Assembly: GCF_024584805.1 (NCBI RefSeq)
Contig: NZ_CP075715.1
Span: forward strand, 5,262,526-5,326,525
From: Streptomyces sp. FIT100
Lineage (GTDB): Bacteria > Actinomycetota > Actinomycetes > Streptomycetales > Streptomycetaceae
DNA: 64,000 nucleotides
Direction of reading: 5' to 3'
Shown piece by piece: positions 1 through 7,697 of this stretch. How positions within the stretch are numbered: the first letter of the stretch is position 1; each line of letters opens with the position of its first letter. Below the pieces are notes generated by a model. It was not told the DNA's origin. It was given only the letters and a program-made list of their open reading frames with translations, and did no database searches. The translations under genes and the position numbers were made by a program.

Positions 1-276
1 GAGGAACCGGCCCGTGCCCAGGAAGCGGGCGATCCGCTCGGAGAACCGCCCGAAGGCTTCGGGGTCGTAGTCGGGCAGGACCTTGCGCCTCGGCGCGCGC
101 GGCTGGTCGAGCCGGATCCGCGGCGGGCCGCCCGTCAGCCGCTCCAGTTCCCGCTCCCGCTCACGCTCGCGTTCCTTCTCCCGCTCCCACTCGCGTTCGC
201 GTTCCCGTTCCCGTTCGCGCTCCCTGCCCTCGCGGCCGCCCCCGCCGCGCTCCGAGAGGCCGTACTCACTGCCCAT
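1..276 (-). CDS. DUF1003 family membrane protein, N-terminal part (cut by window edge)
   Basis: Only the first 92 codons are inside the window. The start is the ATG at 276, overlapping the stop of the upstream MgtE-like gene by 11 bp, so the two are probably translationally coupled. Residues about 17-40 are a run of alternating Glu and Arg encoded by short C/T-rich repeats (roughly 150-235). After this comes RLDQPRAPRRKVLPDYDPEA and then ERIARFLGTGRFL, which is how actinobacterial DUF1003 proteins begin just before their two membrane segments. DUF1003 is a family of small membrane proteins of unknown function. Its pairing with an MgtE-N/CBS protein suggests a link to divalent cation handling, which is inference. 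Confidence 0.75.
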   Translation of the reverse strand, partial: MGSEYGLSERGGGGREGREREREREREREWEREKERERERERELERLTGGPPRIRLDQPRAPRRKVLPDYDPEAFGRFSERIARFLGTGRFL

Positions 277-1537
277 GGGTCGCCTCCGTCCCTTCGAACT
301 CGGCCTCCCGCCAGTCCTCCGGCAGCAGATGGTCCAGTACGTCGTCCACGGTCACCGCGCCCAGCAGCGACCCGCTGTCGTCCACGACCGGCGCGGCGAC
401 CATGTTGTACGCGGCGAGATAACTGGTCACCGCCGGCAGCGGGGTGTCCGGTGCGAGCGGCGGCAGATCGGTCTCGACGATCGAGCTGACGAGGGTGAAC
501 GGCGGGTCCCGCAGCAGCCGCTGGAAGTGCACCGTGCCCAGGTACTTGCCGGTCGGTGTCTCGTCGGGCGGCCGGCAGACGTAGCACTGCGCCGCGAGCG
601 CGGGCGAGAGGTCCTGCTGGCGCACCCGGGCCAGCGCGTCCGCGACCGTCGCGTCAGGGCGCAGCACGATGGGCTCGGTCGTCATCAGCCCGCCCGCGGT
701 CCGCTCCTCGTACGACATCAGGCGGCGCACGTCGGCCGCGTCGTCCGGGCGCATCAGTGTGAGCAGCCGCTCCTTGTCCTCCTCGGGCAGCTCGGACAGG
801 AGATCGGCCGCGTCGTCCGGGTCCATGGCCTCCAGCACGTCGGCCGCCCGCTCCTCCTTGAGCTTGCCGAGGATCTCGATCTGCTCGTCCTCGGGCAACT
901 CCTCCAGCACGTCGGCGAGCCGCTCGTCGTGCAGGGCGGCGGCGACCTCCACGCGGCGCTTGGGGGAGAGGTGGTGCAGGGCGCTGGCGAGGTCGGCCGG
1001 GCGCAGCCGCTCGAAGGTGGCGAGCAGGCTCTCCGCGCCCTGCCCGTCCTCCTCCAGCGAGAAGCCGGTGACCGCCGACCACTCGACGGTCAGCGCCTCG
1101 CCCTTGCGGCGCAGCGCCCCGCCCTTCCCCTTGCGTACGAAGACCTTGTCGATCTCCCAGTCGCGGCGGGCGGGCAGCTGCTGGATGGCGACGTCCAGGA
1201 CGGTGACCTCCTCGTCCGTGGCGACGAGACGGACCCGCCGGTCGAGCAGCTCGCCGAGAACGAGGCGCTCGGTCGGGCGCTGCTCGAAGCGCCGCATGTT
1301 GACGACGCCGGTGGTGATGACCTGGCCGGACTCGACGCCGGTCACCCGGGTCATGGGGAGGAAGATCCGGCGGCGGCTGACCACCTCGACGACGATGCCG
1401 AGGAGCCTGGGCGGGCGGCGGCCGACGCGGAGCATGGCCACGAGGTCGCGCACACGTCCGACCTGGTCGCCGTTGGGGTCGAAGACCGGGACACCGGCCA
1501 GGTGCGAGACAAAGATCCGGGGGGCGCCTGCAGGCAT
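266..1537 (-). CDS. MgtE N-terminal/CBS domain protein without a membrane channel domain
   Basis: 423 residues. The N-terminal ~110 residues look like a PRC-barrel-type fold (VSHLAGVPVFDPNGDQVGRV). Next is an MgtE N superhelical domain with repeated LxxLxPxxAADLLxxL-type helices (about residues 145-255), then a CBS pair reaching the C-terminus (DATVADALARVR; YNMVAAPVVDDSGSLLGAVT). Genuine MgtE channels continue into five membrane helices. This protein stops right after the CBS pair, so it has only the Mg-sensing cytosolic part. The start ATG at 1537 has a GGAGG-type ribosome site 8 nt upstream. The downstream DUF1003 gene overlaps its stop. It may be a magnesium-responsive regulatory subunit rather than a transporter. 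Confidence 0.85.
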   Translation of the reverse strand: MPAGAPRIFVSHLAGVPVFDPNGDQVGRVRDLVAMLRVGRRPPRLLGIVVEVVSRRRIFLPMTRVTGVESGQVITTGVVNMRRFEQRPTERLVLGELLDRRVRLVATDEEVTVLDVAIQQLPARRDWEIDKVFVRKGKGGALRRKGEALTVEWSAVTGFSLEEDGQGAESLLATFERLRPADLASALHHLSPKRRVEVAAALHDERLADVLEELPEDEQIEILGKLKEERAADVLEAMDPDDAADLLSELPEEDKERLLTLMRPDDAADVRRLMSYEERTAGGLMTTEPIVLRPDATVADALARVRQQDLSPALAAQCYVCRPPDETPTGKYLGTVHFQRLLRDPPFTLVSSIVETDLPPLAPDTPLPAVTSYLAAYNMVAAPVVDDSGSLLGAVTVDDVLDHLLPEDWREAEFEGTEATHGQ

Positions 1538-1718
1538 GCTCCGCGCCTCCTCCGTGCCATGAAATGCCCAGAAATGCCGCTGTTCAACGGCTTCAGGCTA
1601 GCCCGTGCGGATCCATACTGCCCGTGAGATCCGTCCGTACGGCTCCCTGCTGACAAGGCGATGGGCACAGGTACGCTGCGGTCTTGCCACCCCCACCTGT
1701 ACGAGAGGCAGGGCGCTC

Positions 1719-2504
1719 GTGACCGCTCTCCCCCCGGCCACTGCCGTGGCCCGGGCCCGTCGTGCCGCGCTCCCCGTCGCGCTCTGTCTGGGACTGGCCG
1801 CGGCCCTCACCGCCTGTGCCGGCGAGGATCCCGACGCGGGCACGAACGGCGTGGGCAAGCTGGAGGCGACCGAGATCGAGGCGAAGGCCAAGGCGGCGAC
1901 GGACGCGGCACAGGCGGTACGGCTCTCCGGGACGCTGGTCTCCAAGGGCGGCACGTACAAGCTGAACATGCAGCTGAAGAAGAGCGGCGGCATCGGCTCG
2001 GTCACCTCGAAGAACTCGACCTTCGAGCTGCTGCGGGTCGGCGACGCGCTCTATCTGAAGGCCGACGCGGACTTCTGGGCGCACACCGACTCCGACGGCA
2101 AGGGGGCGTCCAAGCCGCCGACCGAGGAGGACACCGCCGCGGCGGACAAGCTCGACGACAAGTACGTCAAGGTCCCGGAGGACGACCCCTCGTACAAGCA
2201 GCTGCGCGGCTTCACCGAGATGGACGTGCTGCTGGACGGGCTGCTCGGGCTGCACGGGAAGCGCAGCAAGGGCGACCGCGACACGATCGGCGGCATCCGC
2301 ACGGTCAAGGTGCTGGGCGCGGAGGGCGGCGGCGGCACGCTCGACGTCTCGCTGCAGGGCACGCCCTTTCCGGTGCAGTTCGCCCGGGCGGGCGGGGCGG
2401 GGGTGCTGACGCTGGCGGACTGGAACGAGGACTTCGAGCTGGAGGCGCCGACGAAGGACGCGACGGTCGACTACGGTCGCGAGCTCCCCCGCACCAACGA
2501 CTGA
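1719..2504 (+). CDS. secreted lipoprotein, LppX/LolA-like
   Basis: 261 residues from the GTG at 1719, chosen because the signal peptide starts there and a GAGAGGCAG site lies upstream; the frame is open further upstream but that part is implausible. The first 31 residues form a type II signal peptide with Arg residues, a hydrophobic core and lipobox LTAC, so the mature protein would be lipid-anchored at Cys. The rest is a soluble beta-rich domain (LRVGDALYLKADADFW; DVSLQGTPFPVQFAR; ending LTLADWNEDFELEAP) resembling the LppX/LprG or LolA-like lipoprotein folds. The exact function and any lipid ligand are unknown. Confidence 0.8.
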   Translation: MTALPPATAVARARRAALPVALCLGLAAALTACAGEDPDAGTNGVGKLEATEIEAKAKAATDAAQAVRLSGTLVSKGGTYKLNMQLKKSGGIGSVTSKNSTFELLRVGDALYLKADADFWAHTDSDGKGASKPPTEEDTAAADKLDDKYVKVPEDDPSYKQLRGFTEMDVLLDGLLGLHGKRSKGDRDTIGGIRTVKVLGAEGGGGTLDVSLQGTPFPVQFARAGGAGVLTLADWNEDFELEAPTKDATVDYGRELPRTND

Positions 2505-2659
2505 CGCCTCTCTCCGGGGCTCCGCCCCGGCCCCGCTGACGGGGGCGCTGCCCCCGAACCCCCGCGCCTCAATCGCCGGCGGGGCTGGTTGTGGGCCCCT
2601 GGGCCCCTAGGCCCCAGACCCCCTGGGCTCCGATCGCCGGGCGGGCTGCGGGCAGGGGG
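2505..2659. repeat. GC-rich Streptomyces intergenic repeat with two hairpins
   Basis: This gap between convergent genes contains CCGGGGC-TCC-GCCCCGG (2514-2530) and GGGGGC-gct-GCCCCC (2541-2555). They are followed by the motif GCGCCTCAATCGCCGGCGGG, which I recognise as a sequence scattered many times through Streptomyces intergenic regions. The hairpins may serve as terminators for both flanking transcripts. Confidence 0.6.
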
Positions 2660-3184
2660 TCAGGAGGGGCGTCGGCGGCGGCGGAGGAGGAGGCGAGGGA
2701 GGGCTGCGGGGATCGGGTGGCGGGTGGTCGCCGGGGTGGGGAGCGGGACCGCGGACAGGGAGTCGTCCGGGAGCTCCGTGGTCGACTCGCGCGGCTCCAG
2801 CCGCAGCACCCGGCACTCGCGCGCCCAGCGCTCCGTCATGTGCTCGCCGTCCGGCGCGTTCAGCCGCTTGCCCTTCAGCTCGGCGACCGCGGCCTCCCAG
2901 GTCTCCGAGCCGGGCGCCGGCTCCGTCACCGCGGCCGTCCAGGCGACCAGCCGGCCGCCCTTGTCCTTACTGCGTACGGTCACCTCGGCGGTGGAGCCGT
3001 TCGCCAGACCGGGCAGCGGCTGCTCGCCGGGGCCGTCGCCGACGACGTACGCCGCACCGTCGTGCCAGGCGTGCCACAGTGCCCGGGCGGGGCCGGCGGT
3101 GCCACGGACCCAGATGAGGCCCGACTTCTTGGTGGCCTCCTCGACGAGGGCCCGGCCGAGCAGCGCGTCATGCACGTCGTTCAT
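2660..3184 (-). CDS. conserved hypothetical protein, possible flavin-reductase-like split barrel
   Basis: 174 residues starting with ATG at 3184, only 12 bp downstream of the corA stop, so co-transcription with corA is likely. The central part (SGLIWVRGTAGPARALWHAW; GAAYVVGDGPGEQPLPGLA; GGRLVAWTAAV) has the rhythm of pyridoxamine-phosphate-oxidase-like split barrels, but no diagnostic FMN residues can be asserted. The protein ends in a basic tail (RLLLRRRRRPS). No membrane segment or signal peptide is visible. The fold is a suggestion only. Confidence 0.7.
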   Translation of the reverse strand: MNDVHDALLGRALVEEATKKSGLIWVRGTAGPARALWHAWHDGAAYVVGDGPGEQPLPGLANGSTAEVTVRSKDKGGRLVAWTAAVTEPAPGSETWEAAVAELKGKRLNAPDGEHMTERWARECRVLRLEPRESTTELPDDSLSAVPLPTPATTRHPIPAALPRLLLRRRRRPS

Positions 3185-3196
3185 GCCCGCAGCCTA

Positions 3197-4327
3197 TTAG
3201 AGCCAGCCGTTGCGCTTCAGCGTGCGGTGAATGGTGAGACAGACGGCGACGATGCCGACGAGCACCATCGGGTAGCCGTATCTCCAGTGCAGCTCGGGCA
3301 TGTGGTCGAAGTTCATGCCGTAGACGCCGCAGACCGCCGTCGGCACGGCGATGATCGCCGCCCACGATGTGATCTTGCGCATGTCCTCGTTCTGCGCGAC
3401 CGTCGCCTGCGCCAGATTGGCCTGGAGGATCGAGTTCAGCAGTTCGTCGAAGCCGATGACCTGCTCCTGCACCCGGGCCAGGTGGTCGGCGACGTCGCGG
3501 AAGTACTTCTGGATGTCCGGGTCGACCAGCCGCATCGGCCGCTCGCTCAGCAGCTGCATCGGCCGCAGCAGCGGCATCACGGCCCGCTTGAACTCCAGCA
3601 CTTCCCGCTTGAGCTGGTAGATCCGCCCGGTGTCCGTGCCGCGTGTGCTGCCCTTCGAGGGCGCCGAGAAGACGTCGATCTCGATCTCGTCGATGTCGTC
3701 CTGGACGGCGTCCGCGACCGCGATGTACCCGTCCACGACATGGTCGGCGATGGCGTGCAGCACGGCCGAGGGGCCCTTGGCGAGCAACTCGGGGTCGTCC
3801 TGGAGCCGGTGGCGCAGATTGCGCAGCGAGCCCTGGCCGCCGTGGCGCACGGTGATCACGAAGTCGGGCCCGGTGAAGCACATGACCTCGCCGGTCTCGA
3901 CGACTTCGCTGGTCGCCGTCAGTTCGGCGTGCTCGACGTAGTGGATGGTCTTGAAGACGGTGAAGAGCGTGTCGTCGTAGCGCTCCAGCTTGGGCCGCTG
4001 GTGGGCGTGGACGGCGTCCTCCACGGCGAGCGGGTGGAGCCCGAACTCGGCGGCGATGCCCGCGAACTCCTCCTCCGTCGGCTCGTGGAGCCCGATCCAT
4101 GCGAAGCCGCCGCCCTCGCGCACCCGCAGCATCGCCTCGTGCGGGGTCTGGCAGGCGGTGTCGGACACGCGCTTGCCGTCGCGGTAGACGGCGCAGTCGA
4201 CGACCGCGCTGGAGGCGGAGGGGTCGCGGGTGGCGTCGTACGCGCCGTACAGGCCGCCGCTGTACGGCGCGCTGTTCTTGCGCAGCGTGGGGCGGACCGC
4301 TTCGCGCAGGTCACGGATCATCGACAT
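3197..4327 (-). CDS. corA: magnesium/cobalt transporter CorA
   Basis: 376 residues from the ATG at 4327, which has a GAAGGAG site 6 nt upstream; a second in-frame ATG follows two codons later. A long acidic cytosolic domain (LHPLAVEDAVHAHQRPKLERYDD) precedes two C-terminal membrane helices. The first helix ends with the CorA selectivity motif GMN (AVCGVYGMNFDHMPEL), and the loop and second helix end in basic residues (LKRNGWL). CorA forms a pentameric channel taking up Mg2+ or Co2+. A 427-bp gene-free stretch lies upstream and could hold a long leader. The gene lies two genes away from the MgtE-N/DUF1003 pair. Confidence 0.95.
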   Translation of the reverse strand: MSMIRDLREAVRPTLRKNSAPYSGGLYGAYDATRDPSASSAVVDCAVYRDGKRVSDTACQTPHEAMLRVREGGGFAWIGLHEPTEEEFAGIAAEFGLHPLAVEDAVHAHQRPKLERYDDTLFTVFKTIHYVEHAELTATSEVVETGEVMCFTGPDFVITVRHGGQGSLRNLRHRLQDDPELLAKGPSAVLHAIADHVVDGYIAVADAVQDDIDEIEIDVFSAPSKGSTRGTDTGRIYQLKREVLEFKRAVMPLLRPMQLLSERPMRLVDPDIQKYFRDVADHLARVQEQVIGFDELLNSILQANLAQATVAQNEDMRKITSWAAIIAVPTAVCGVYGMNFDHMPELHWRYGYPMVLVGIVAVCLTIHRTLKRNGWL

Positions 4328-4754
4328 GGCAGGCTCCTTCACGGAGAGGCCGCCGTGCGAGGCGTGGCGCAGCCCGGAATGGGGACGTGTACGTCGGTAC
4401 GTCCGCAAAGCGGGCGGCACCGCGGGACGCGGTGACGGCGTTCGCTACAGACAGTCAGGCAAAACGTGCGTGCTCTTCCGACCTGCGCGGTGCCATGGAA
4501 CTGACGGTGCGGGAGACCCTCAGCGAGTCGGGGCCGAGGGGAGGATTCGCGCGGAAGAGCGGCTGGTACTGCACGGTCGACTTCGATCCACCGCAGCCCC
4601 ACCTCCTCCGGCCGGTCCCCCGTGGGGGATGTCCTGTCGTCGGGACTCGAAAGCCACGCTTCTGCGTGCTGGCCCAACAGGCGGCCAAGCCTATCAGCCG
4701 ACTGCGGGTCAATCCCGTTCTTTGCCCCTTCCTGACGCGATCTATGCTCGCGGG
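4328..4754. other. 427-bp gene-free divergent region between corA and the SUFU gene
   Basis: No convincing coding frame. Towards the right end lies the probable promoter of the SUFU gene (TATGCT, 4743-4748). On the minus strand a TAGGCT box (complement of 4688-4693) with a TTGACC some 13 nt upstream is a weak candidate for the corA promoter, which would give a leader of about 350 nt. Small hairpins are visible, for example TCCCC-cgtg-GGGGA around 4616-4629 and CACGC-agaa-GCGTG on the minus strand near 4650-4665. I could not match the M-box or any other known magnesium riboswitch here. Confidence 0.5.
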
Positions 4755-5339
4755 ATGGGAGAAGTTCTTGCTCTGGTCGAGGCCCGGTTGCGCACGGCGT
4801 TCGGTGAGCCCGACGCTCGCGCGGCGGTGACGTTTCTCGGCACGGACCGGATGGAGGTGCTCCGTTTCATCGACGGAGACATCGTCCGCTACGCCACGCT
4901 GGGCATGTCCGGGCAGCCGATGAACGACCCTCAGGACGTCCTCGCCGACCCCGTGAAGGGGCCCCGTGCGGAGCTGCTCCTGTCGGTCAGGGCCGGGCTC
5001 GCCGACACCGACAAGGTACTCCGCCCGCTCGCGGTCCTGGCGTCGTCTCCGCAGGTCGAGGGCGTGATCGTGGCACCGGGCAACTCCATGGACGTCGGTG
5101 CGCCGCTGTGGCCGCAGGCGCCGTTCTCCTCCGTCCTGGTCGCCGGGTCCGGCGGACTGGTGGAGGACCTGGAGCTGGACGATCCGATGGACCCGGTGCG
5201 CTTCCTGCCGCTGCTGCCGATGACGGCGAACGAGGCCGCGTGGAAGCGCGTGCACGGTGCGGCTGCGCTCCAGGAGCGGTGGCTGAAGCACGGTACGGAC
5301 CTCCGTGATCCGCTGCGCAGGTCGGTGTCCCTGACGTGA
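4755..5339 (+). CDS. suppressor-of-fused (SUFU) domain protein
   Basis: 194 residues. The ATG at 4755 follows TATGCT (4743-4748) by 6 nt with no ribosome site, so the mRNA is probably leaderless. The sequence has the bacterial SUFU-like pattern: FLGTDRMEVLRF near the start, a middle part with RAELLLSVRAG, and VEGVIVAPGNSMDVGAPLWP, then a C-terminal LPLLPMTANEAAWKRVHGAAALQERW. Bacterial SUFU-domain proteins are often linked to polymorphic toxin immunity, but in Streptomyces this stand-alone copy sits among housekeeping genes and its role is unknown. No toxin gene is adjacent. Confidence 0.85.
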   Translation: MGEVLALVEARLRTAFGEPDARAAVTFLGTDRMEVLRFIDGDIVRYATLGMSGQPMNDPQDVLADPVKGPRAELLLSVRAGLADTDKVLRPLAVLASSPQVEGVIVAPGNSMDVGAPLWPQAPFSSVLVAGSGGLVEDLELDDPMDPVRFLPLLPMTANEAAWKRVHGAAALQERWLKHGTDLRDPLRRSVSLT

Positions 5340-5400
5340 CGTCAGTCCTCGTGCGCATGGCGTGAAGTGACGTATCTCATGGCCGAGTTGGCCGAAGCCG

Positions 5401-5445
5401 GCCTCGTCGGCCTCGTCGGCCTCGTCGGCCGCGTCGGCCGCGTCG
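5401..5445. repeat. 9-bp tandem repeat, five copies
   Basis: The unit GCCTCGTCG is present three times (5401-5427), followed by two copies of the variant GCCGCGTCG (5428-5445). It lies in the gap between the SUFU gene and the MFS gene, which converge. The frame that crosses it would encode a VGLVG repeat but has no ribosome site, so I treat it as non-coding. Confidence 0.7.
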
Positions 5446-5471
5446 GCCGGCCGGGGTGGTCCGCGCCGGTG

Positions 5472-6764
5472 TCAGTCGGCGAAGACCACGGCCCCGTCCC
5501 GCGCGGCCCCGTCCCGTGCGACGGCGGCCGGCTGCCGTTCCGCCGTCCCGTGCGTCAGTGAAGCCCGCCGCGCCCACACGATCGCCGCCCCGGCCGCCGC
5601 CGCGACACCCGCGGCCACGAACGGCAGATGGACGTCGCTCCACTCCTCGATCTTCGGCGCCAGATACGGGGCCGCGGCCGCCGCGAACCAGCGGACGAAG
5701 TTGTAGCCCGCGCTCGCCACCGGACGCGGGGCGTCCGAGACGCCGAGCGCCAGCTCCGTGAAGACGGTGTTGTTCACACCGATGAGGGCACCGGACAGGA
5801 CCGTGCAGACGACGGCCGCGGTGCGGTCCCCGTAGCCGAGCACCACCACGTCCGCCGCGAGCAGCAGCAGCGAGCCGACCAGCACCCGGGTCGATCCGTA
5901 CCGCTGCTGGAGCCGCGGCGCGACCAGCACCGAGAAGACCGCGAGCAGCAGGCCCCAGGCGAAGAAGACCGCCCCCGACCGGTACGGCGACATGTCCAGC
6001 ACGAACGGCGTGAAGGCCAGCACCGTGAAGAAGGCGTAGTTGTAGAAGAACGCCGACGCCGCGGTGGTGGCGAGACCGCCGTGGCCGAGCGCCTTCAGCG
6101 GGTCGAGCAGCGAGGTCTTGCGGGCGGGCGTCGGCTGTCCCCTGAGGAAGGCGGCGATGCAGAGGAAGCCCACCGCCATCAGCGCGGCGGTGCCGAAGAA
6201 CGGGTAGCGCCAGTTCGCGTCGCCCAGGAGAGCGCCGAGCAGCGGGCCGCAGGCCATGCCGAGGCCGAGCGCCGACTCGTACAGCAGGATCGCCGCGGCG
6301 CTGCCCCCGGCCGCCGCGCCGACGATGACCGCGAGCGCCGTCGAGACGAAGAGCGCGTTGCCGAGGCCCCAGCCGGCACGGAAGCCGACGAGTTCGCCGA
6401 CGGAGCCTGACGTGCCGGAGAGCGCGGCGAAGACGACGACCAGCGCGAGGCCCGCGAGCAGGGTCCTGCGGCCGCCGATCCGGCTGGAGACGTAGCCGGT
6501 GACCAGCATGGCCACCGCGGTGATCAGGAAGTACGAGGTGAACAGCAGCGAGACCTGACTCGGCGTGGTGTCCAGGCCCTTGGCGATGGACGGCAGGATC
6601 GGATCGACGAGGCCGATGCCCATGAAGGCGACGACGGAGGCGCCGGCCGTGGCCCAGACGGCCTTGGGCTGGCGCAGGATGCCCGGGGTCGCGGACCCTC
6701 CGGTTCCGCTCCCGGTTGCGCCTCCGGTTTCGCCTCCGGCTTCGAACGGGTCCTCTGCGCGCAT
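5472..6764 (-). CDS. MFS drug-efflux type transporter
   Basis: 430 residues from the ATG at 6764, chosen because GAGGAG lies 5 nt upstream; an ATG 13 codons earlier lacks a site. After a 35-residue Gly/Thr-rich cytosolic start come about 12 hydrophobic segments. The loop after helix 2 has the MFS motif (GYVSSRIGGRRTLLAG), and helix 1 contains GIGLVDPILPSIAKGL, typical of the DHA1/Bcr/YitG-like drug:H+ antiporters. The acidic-to-basic balance fits an inner-membrane exporter. Substrate is unknown. Transcription is probably controlled through the palindrome within its promoter at 6808-6837; no regulator gene is adjacent. Confidence 0.88.
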   Translation of the reverse strand: MRAEDPFEAGGETGGATGSGTGGSATPGILRQPKAVWATAGASVVAFMGIGLVDPILPSIAKGLDTTPSQVSLLFTSYFLITAVAMLVTGYVSSRIGGRRTLLAGLALVVVFAALSGTSGSVGELVGFRAGWGLGNALFVSTALAVIVGAAAGGSAAAILLYESALGLGMACGPLLGALLGDANWRYPFFGTAALMAVGFLCIAAFLRGQPTPARKTSLLDPLKALGHGGLATTAASAFFYNYAFFTVLAFTPFVLDMSPYRSGAVFFAWGLLLAVFSVLVAPRLQQRYGSTRVLVGSLLLLAADVVVLGYGDRTAAVVCTVLSGALIGVNNTVFTELALGVSDAPRPVASAGYNFVRWFAAAAAPYLAPKIEEWSDVHLPFVAAGVAAAAGAAIVWARRASLTHGTAERQPAAVARDGAARDGAVVFAD

Positions 6765-6807
6765 GGCTGCTCCTCTGCTTCTCCCGCTGGATCGGTGCGC
6801 CATGCAA

Positions 6808-6837
6808 ATAATAAGTTAGACATTCTAATGAATGCAA
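6808..6837 (-). promoter_or_regulatory. MFS gene promoter with an operator-like palindrome in the spacer
   Basis: Read on the minus strand, TTGCAT (complement of 6832-6837) and TATTAT (complement of 6808-6813) are separated by 18 nt. The spacer contains the perfect inverted repeat TTAGA-atg-TCTAA (6816-6828). The local A/T content is far above the surroundings. A symmetrical site overlapping the promoter core is what a MarR- or TetR-type repressor would use. Confidence 0.6.
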
Positions 6838-6936
6838 CATACATCCAGTTTCCCCTGGTGAACGCGGGTGAAAGCGGCGTGCCGGGCGGGTGATCGTCCT
6901 TGACGCGGCGCCGGGCGGGTAGGACCGTTGAGCGCT

Positions 6937-7575
6937 ATGAGGGGCGAACCCAGTTGCCCGAAGTGCGGTGGCCGGGTCAGGGCGCCCGGTCTCTTCGCCG
7001 ACACGTGGCAGTGCGATGTGCACGGATCCGTGCACCCGCTGCAGCCGGTGATCCCGCCCAGCGTCGAAGCCCTCAGCGTCGTGGTGGCCCGCGCCCAGGT
7101 GCCGGTGTGGATGCCCTGGCCGCTCCCGGTCGGCTGGCTGTTCACCGGCGTCGCGTACGCCGGTGACGACCGCAGCGGTGGCCGCGCCACCGCCGTCGCC
7201 TGCTCCGGGCCCGGACCTCTCGGCGGGGTGGGGGAGTTGCTGCTGGTCGCCGAGGAGCTCGGGGTCGGCCTCGGTGCCCGGTTCGCGGGCATCGACGGGC
7301 CGGATCCGGGACCGCACATGACCGTCGACAAACCACCCCAGGCCAAGGTGCTCGCCGCGGGCCGGCCGACGCCGCTGTGGCACGTCAACGACGCCCCGGA
7401 GGACCGCGCCGTCTTCGCGGGCGAGGCGATGGGGCTGTGGCTGTGGGCGATCGTCTGGCCCGAGTCGACGGGCCTGCTGATGTACGACGAGCTGATACTC
7501 ACCGATCTGCGGGACGCGGGCTCGGAGGTGGACCTGCTGCCGTGCGGGGCGCTGTCCCCGCGGCTGCTGTCCTGA
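6937..7575 (+). CDS. DUF6758-like protein with N-terminal zinc ribbon
   Basis: 212 residues from the ATG at 6937 (a TTG three codons earlier is also possible). A TAGGAC box at 6920-6925 with TTGACG at 6900-6905 suggests a very short or absent leader. The N-terminus carries CPKCGG and then CDVHG about 22 residues later, a zinc-ribbon arrangement. The rest is a Trp-rich soluble domain (VWMPWPLPVGWLFTGVAYAG; MGLWLWAIVWPESTGLL) conserved in Streptomyces hypothetical proteins. No catalytic motif is recognised. Function is unknown. Confidence 0.8.
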   Translation: MRGEPSCPKCGGRVRAPGLFADTWQCDVHGSVHPLQPVIPPSVEALSVVVARAQVPVWMPWPLPVGWLFTGVAYAGDDRSGGRATAVACSGPGPLGGVGELLLVAEELGVGLGARFAGIDGPDPGPHMTVDKPPQAKVLAAGRPTPLWHVNDAPEDRAVFAGEAMGLWLWAIVWPESTGLLMYDELILTDLRDAGSEVDLLPCGALSPRLLS

Positions 7576-7697
7576 CGGCGACGCGGCGGTCACGGCTGCG
7601 GTGAGGGCTTTCACGTGATGCGGCGGTCCGGGTGATGTTCGATCCCCCGTTAGGATTGGACGTCCCCTGTCCGCCCCGAGCCCTGGAGCCGTACGCC

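Noticed and set aside
4328..4754. M-box (magnesium) riboswitch upstream of corA
   Set aside because: I looked for the conserved M-box core blocks on the minus strand and did not find them. Only generic hairpins are present.
5367..5561. 64-codon frame encoding a VGLVG/VGRVG repeat
   Set aside because: It arises from the 9-bp repeat, has no ribosome site, and overlaps the 3' end of the MFS gene on the other strand.
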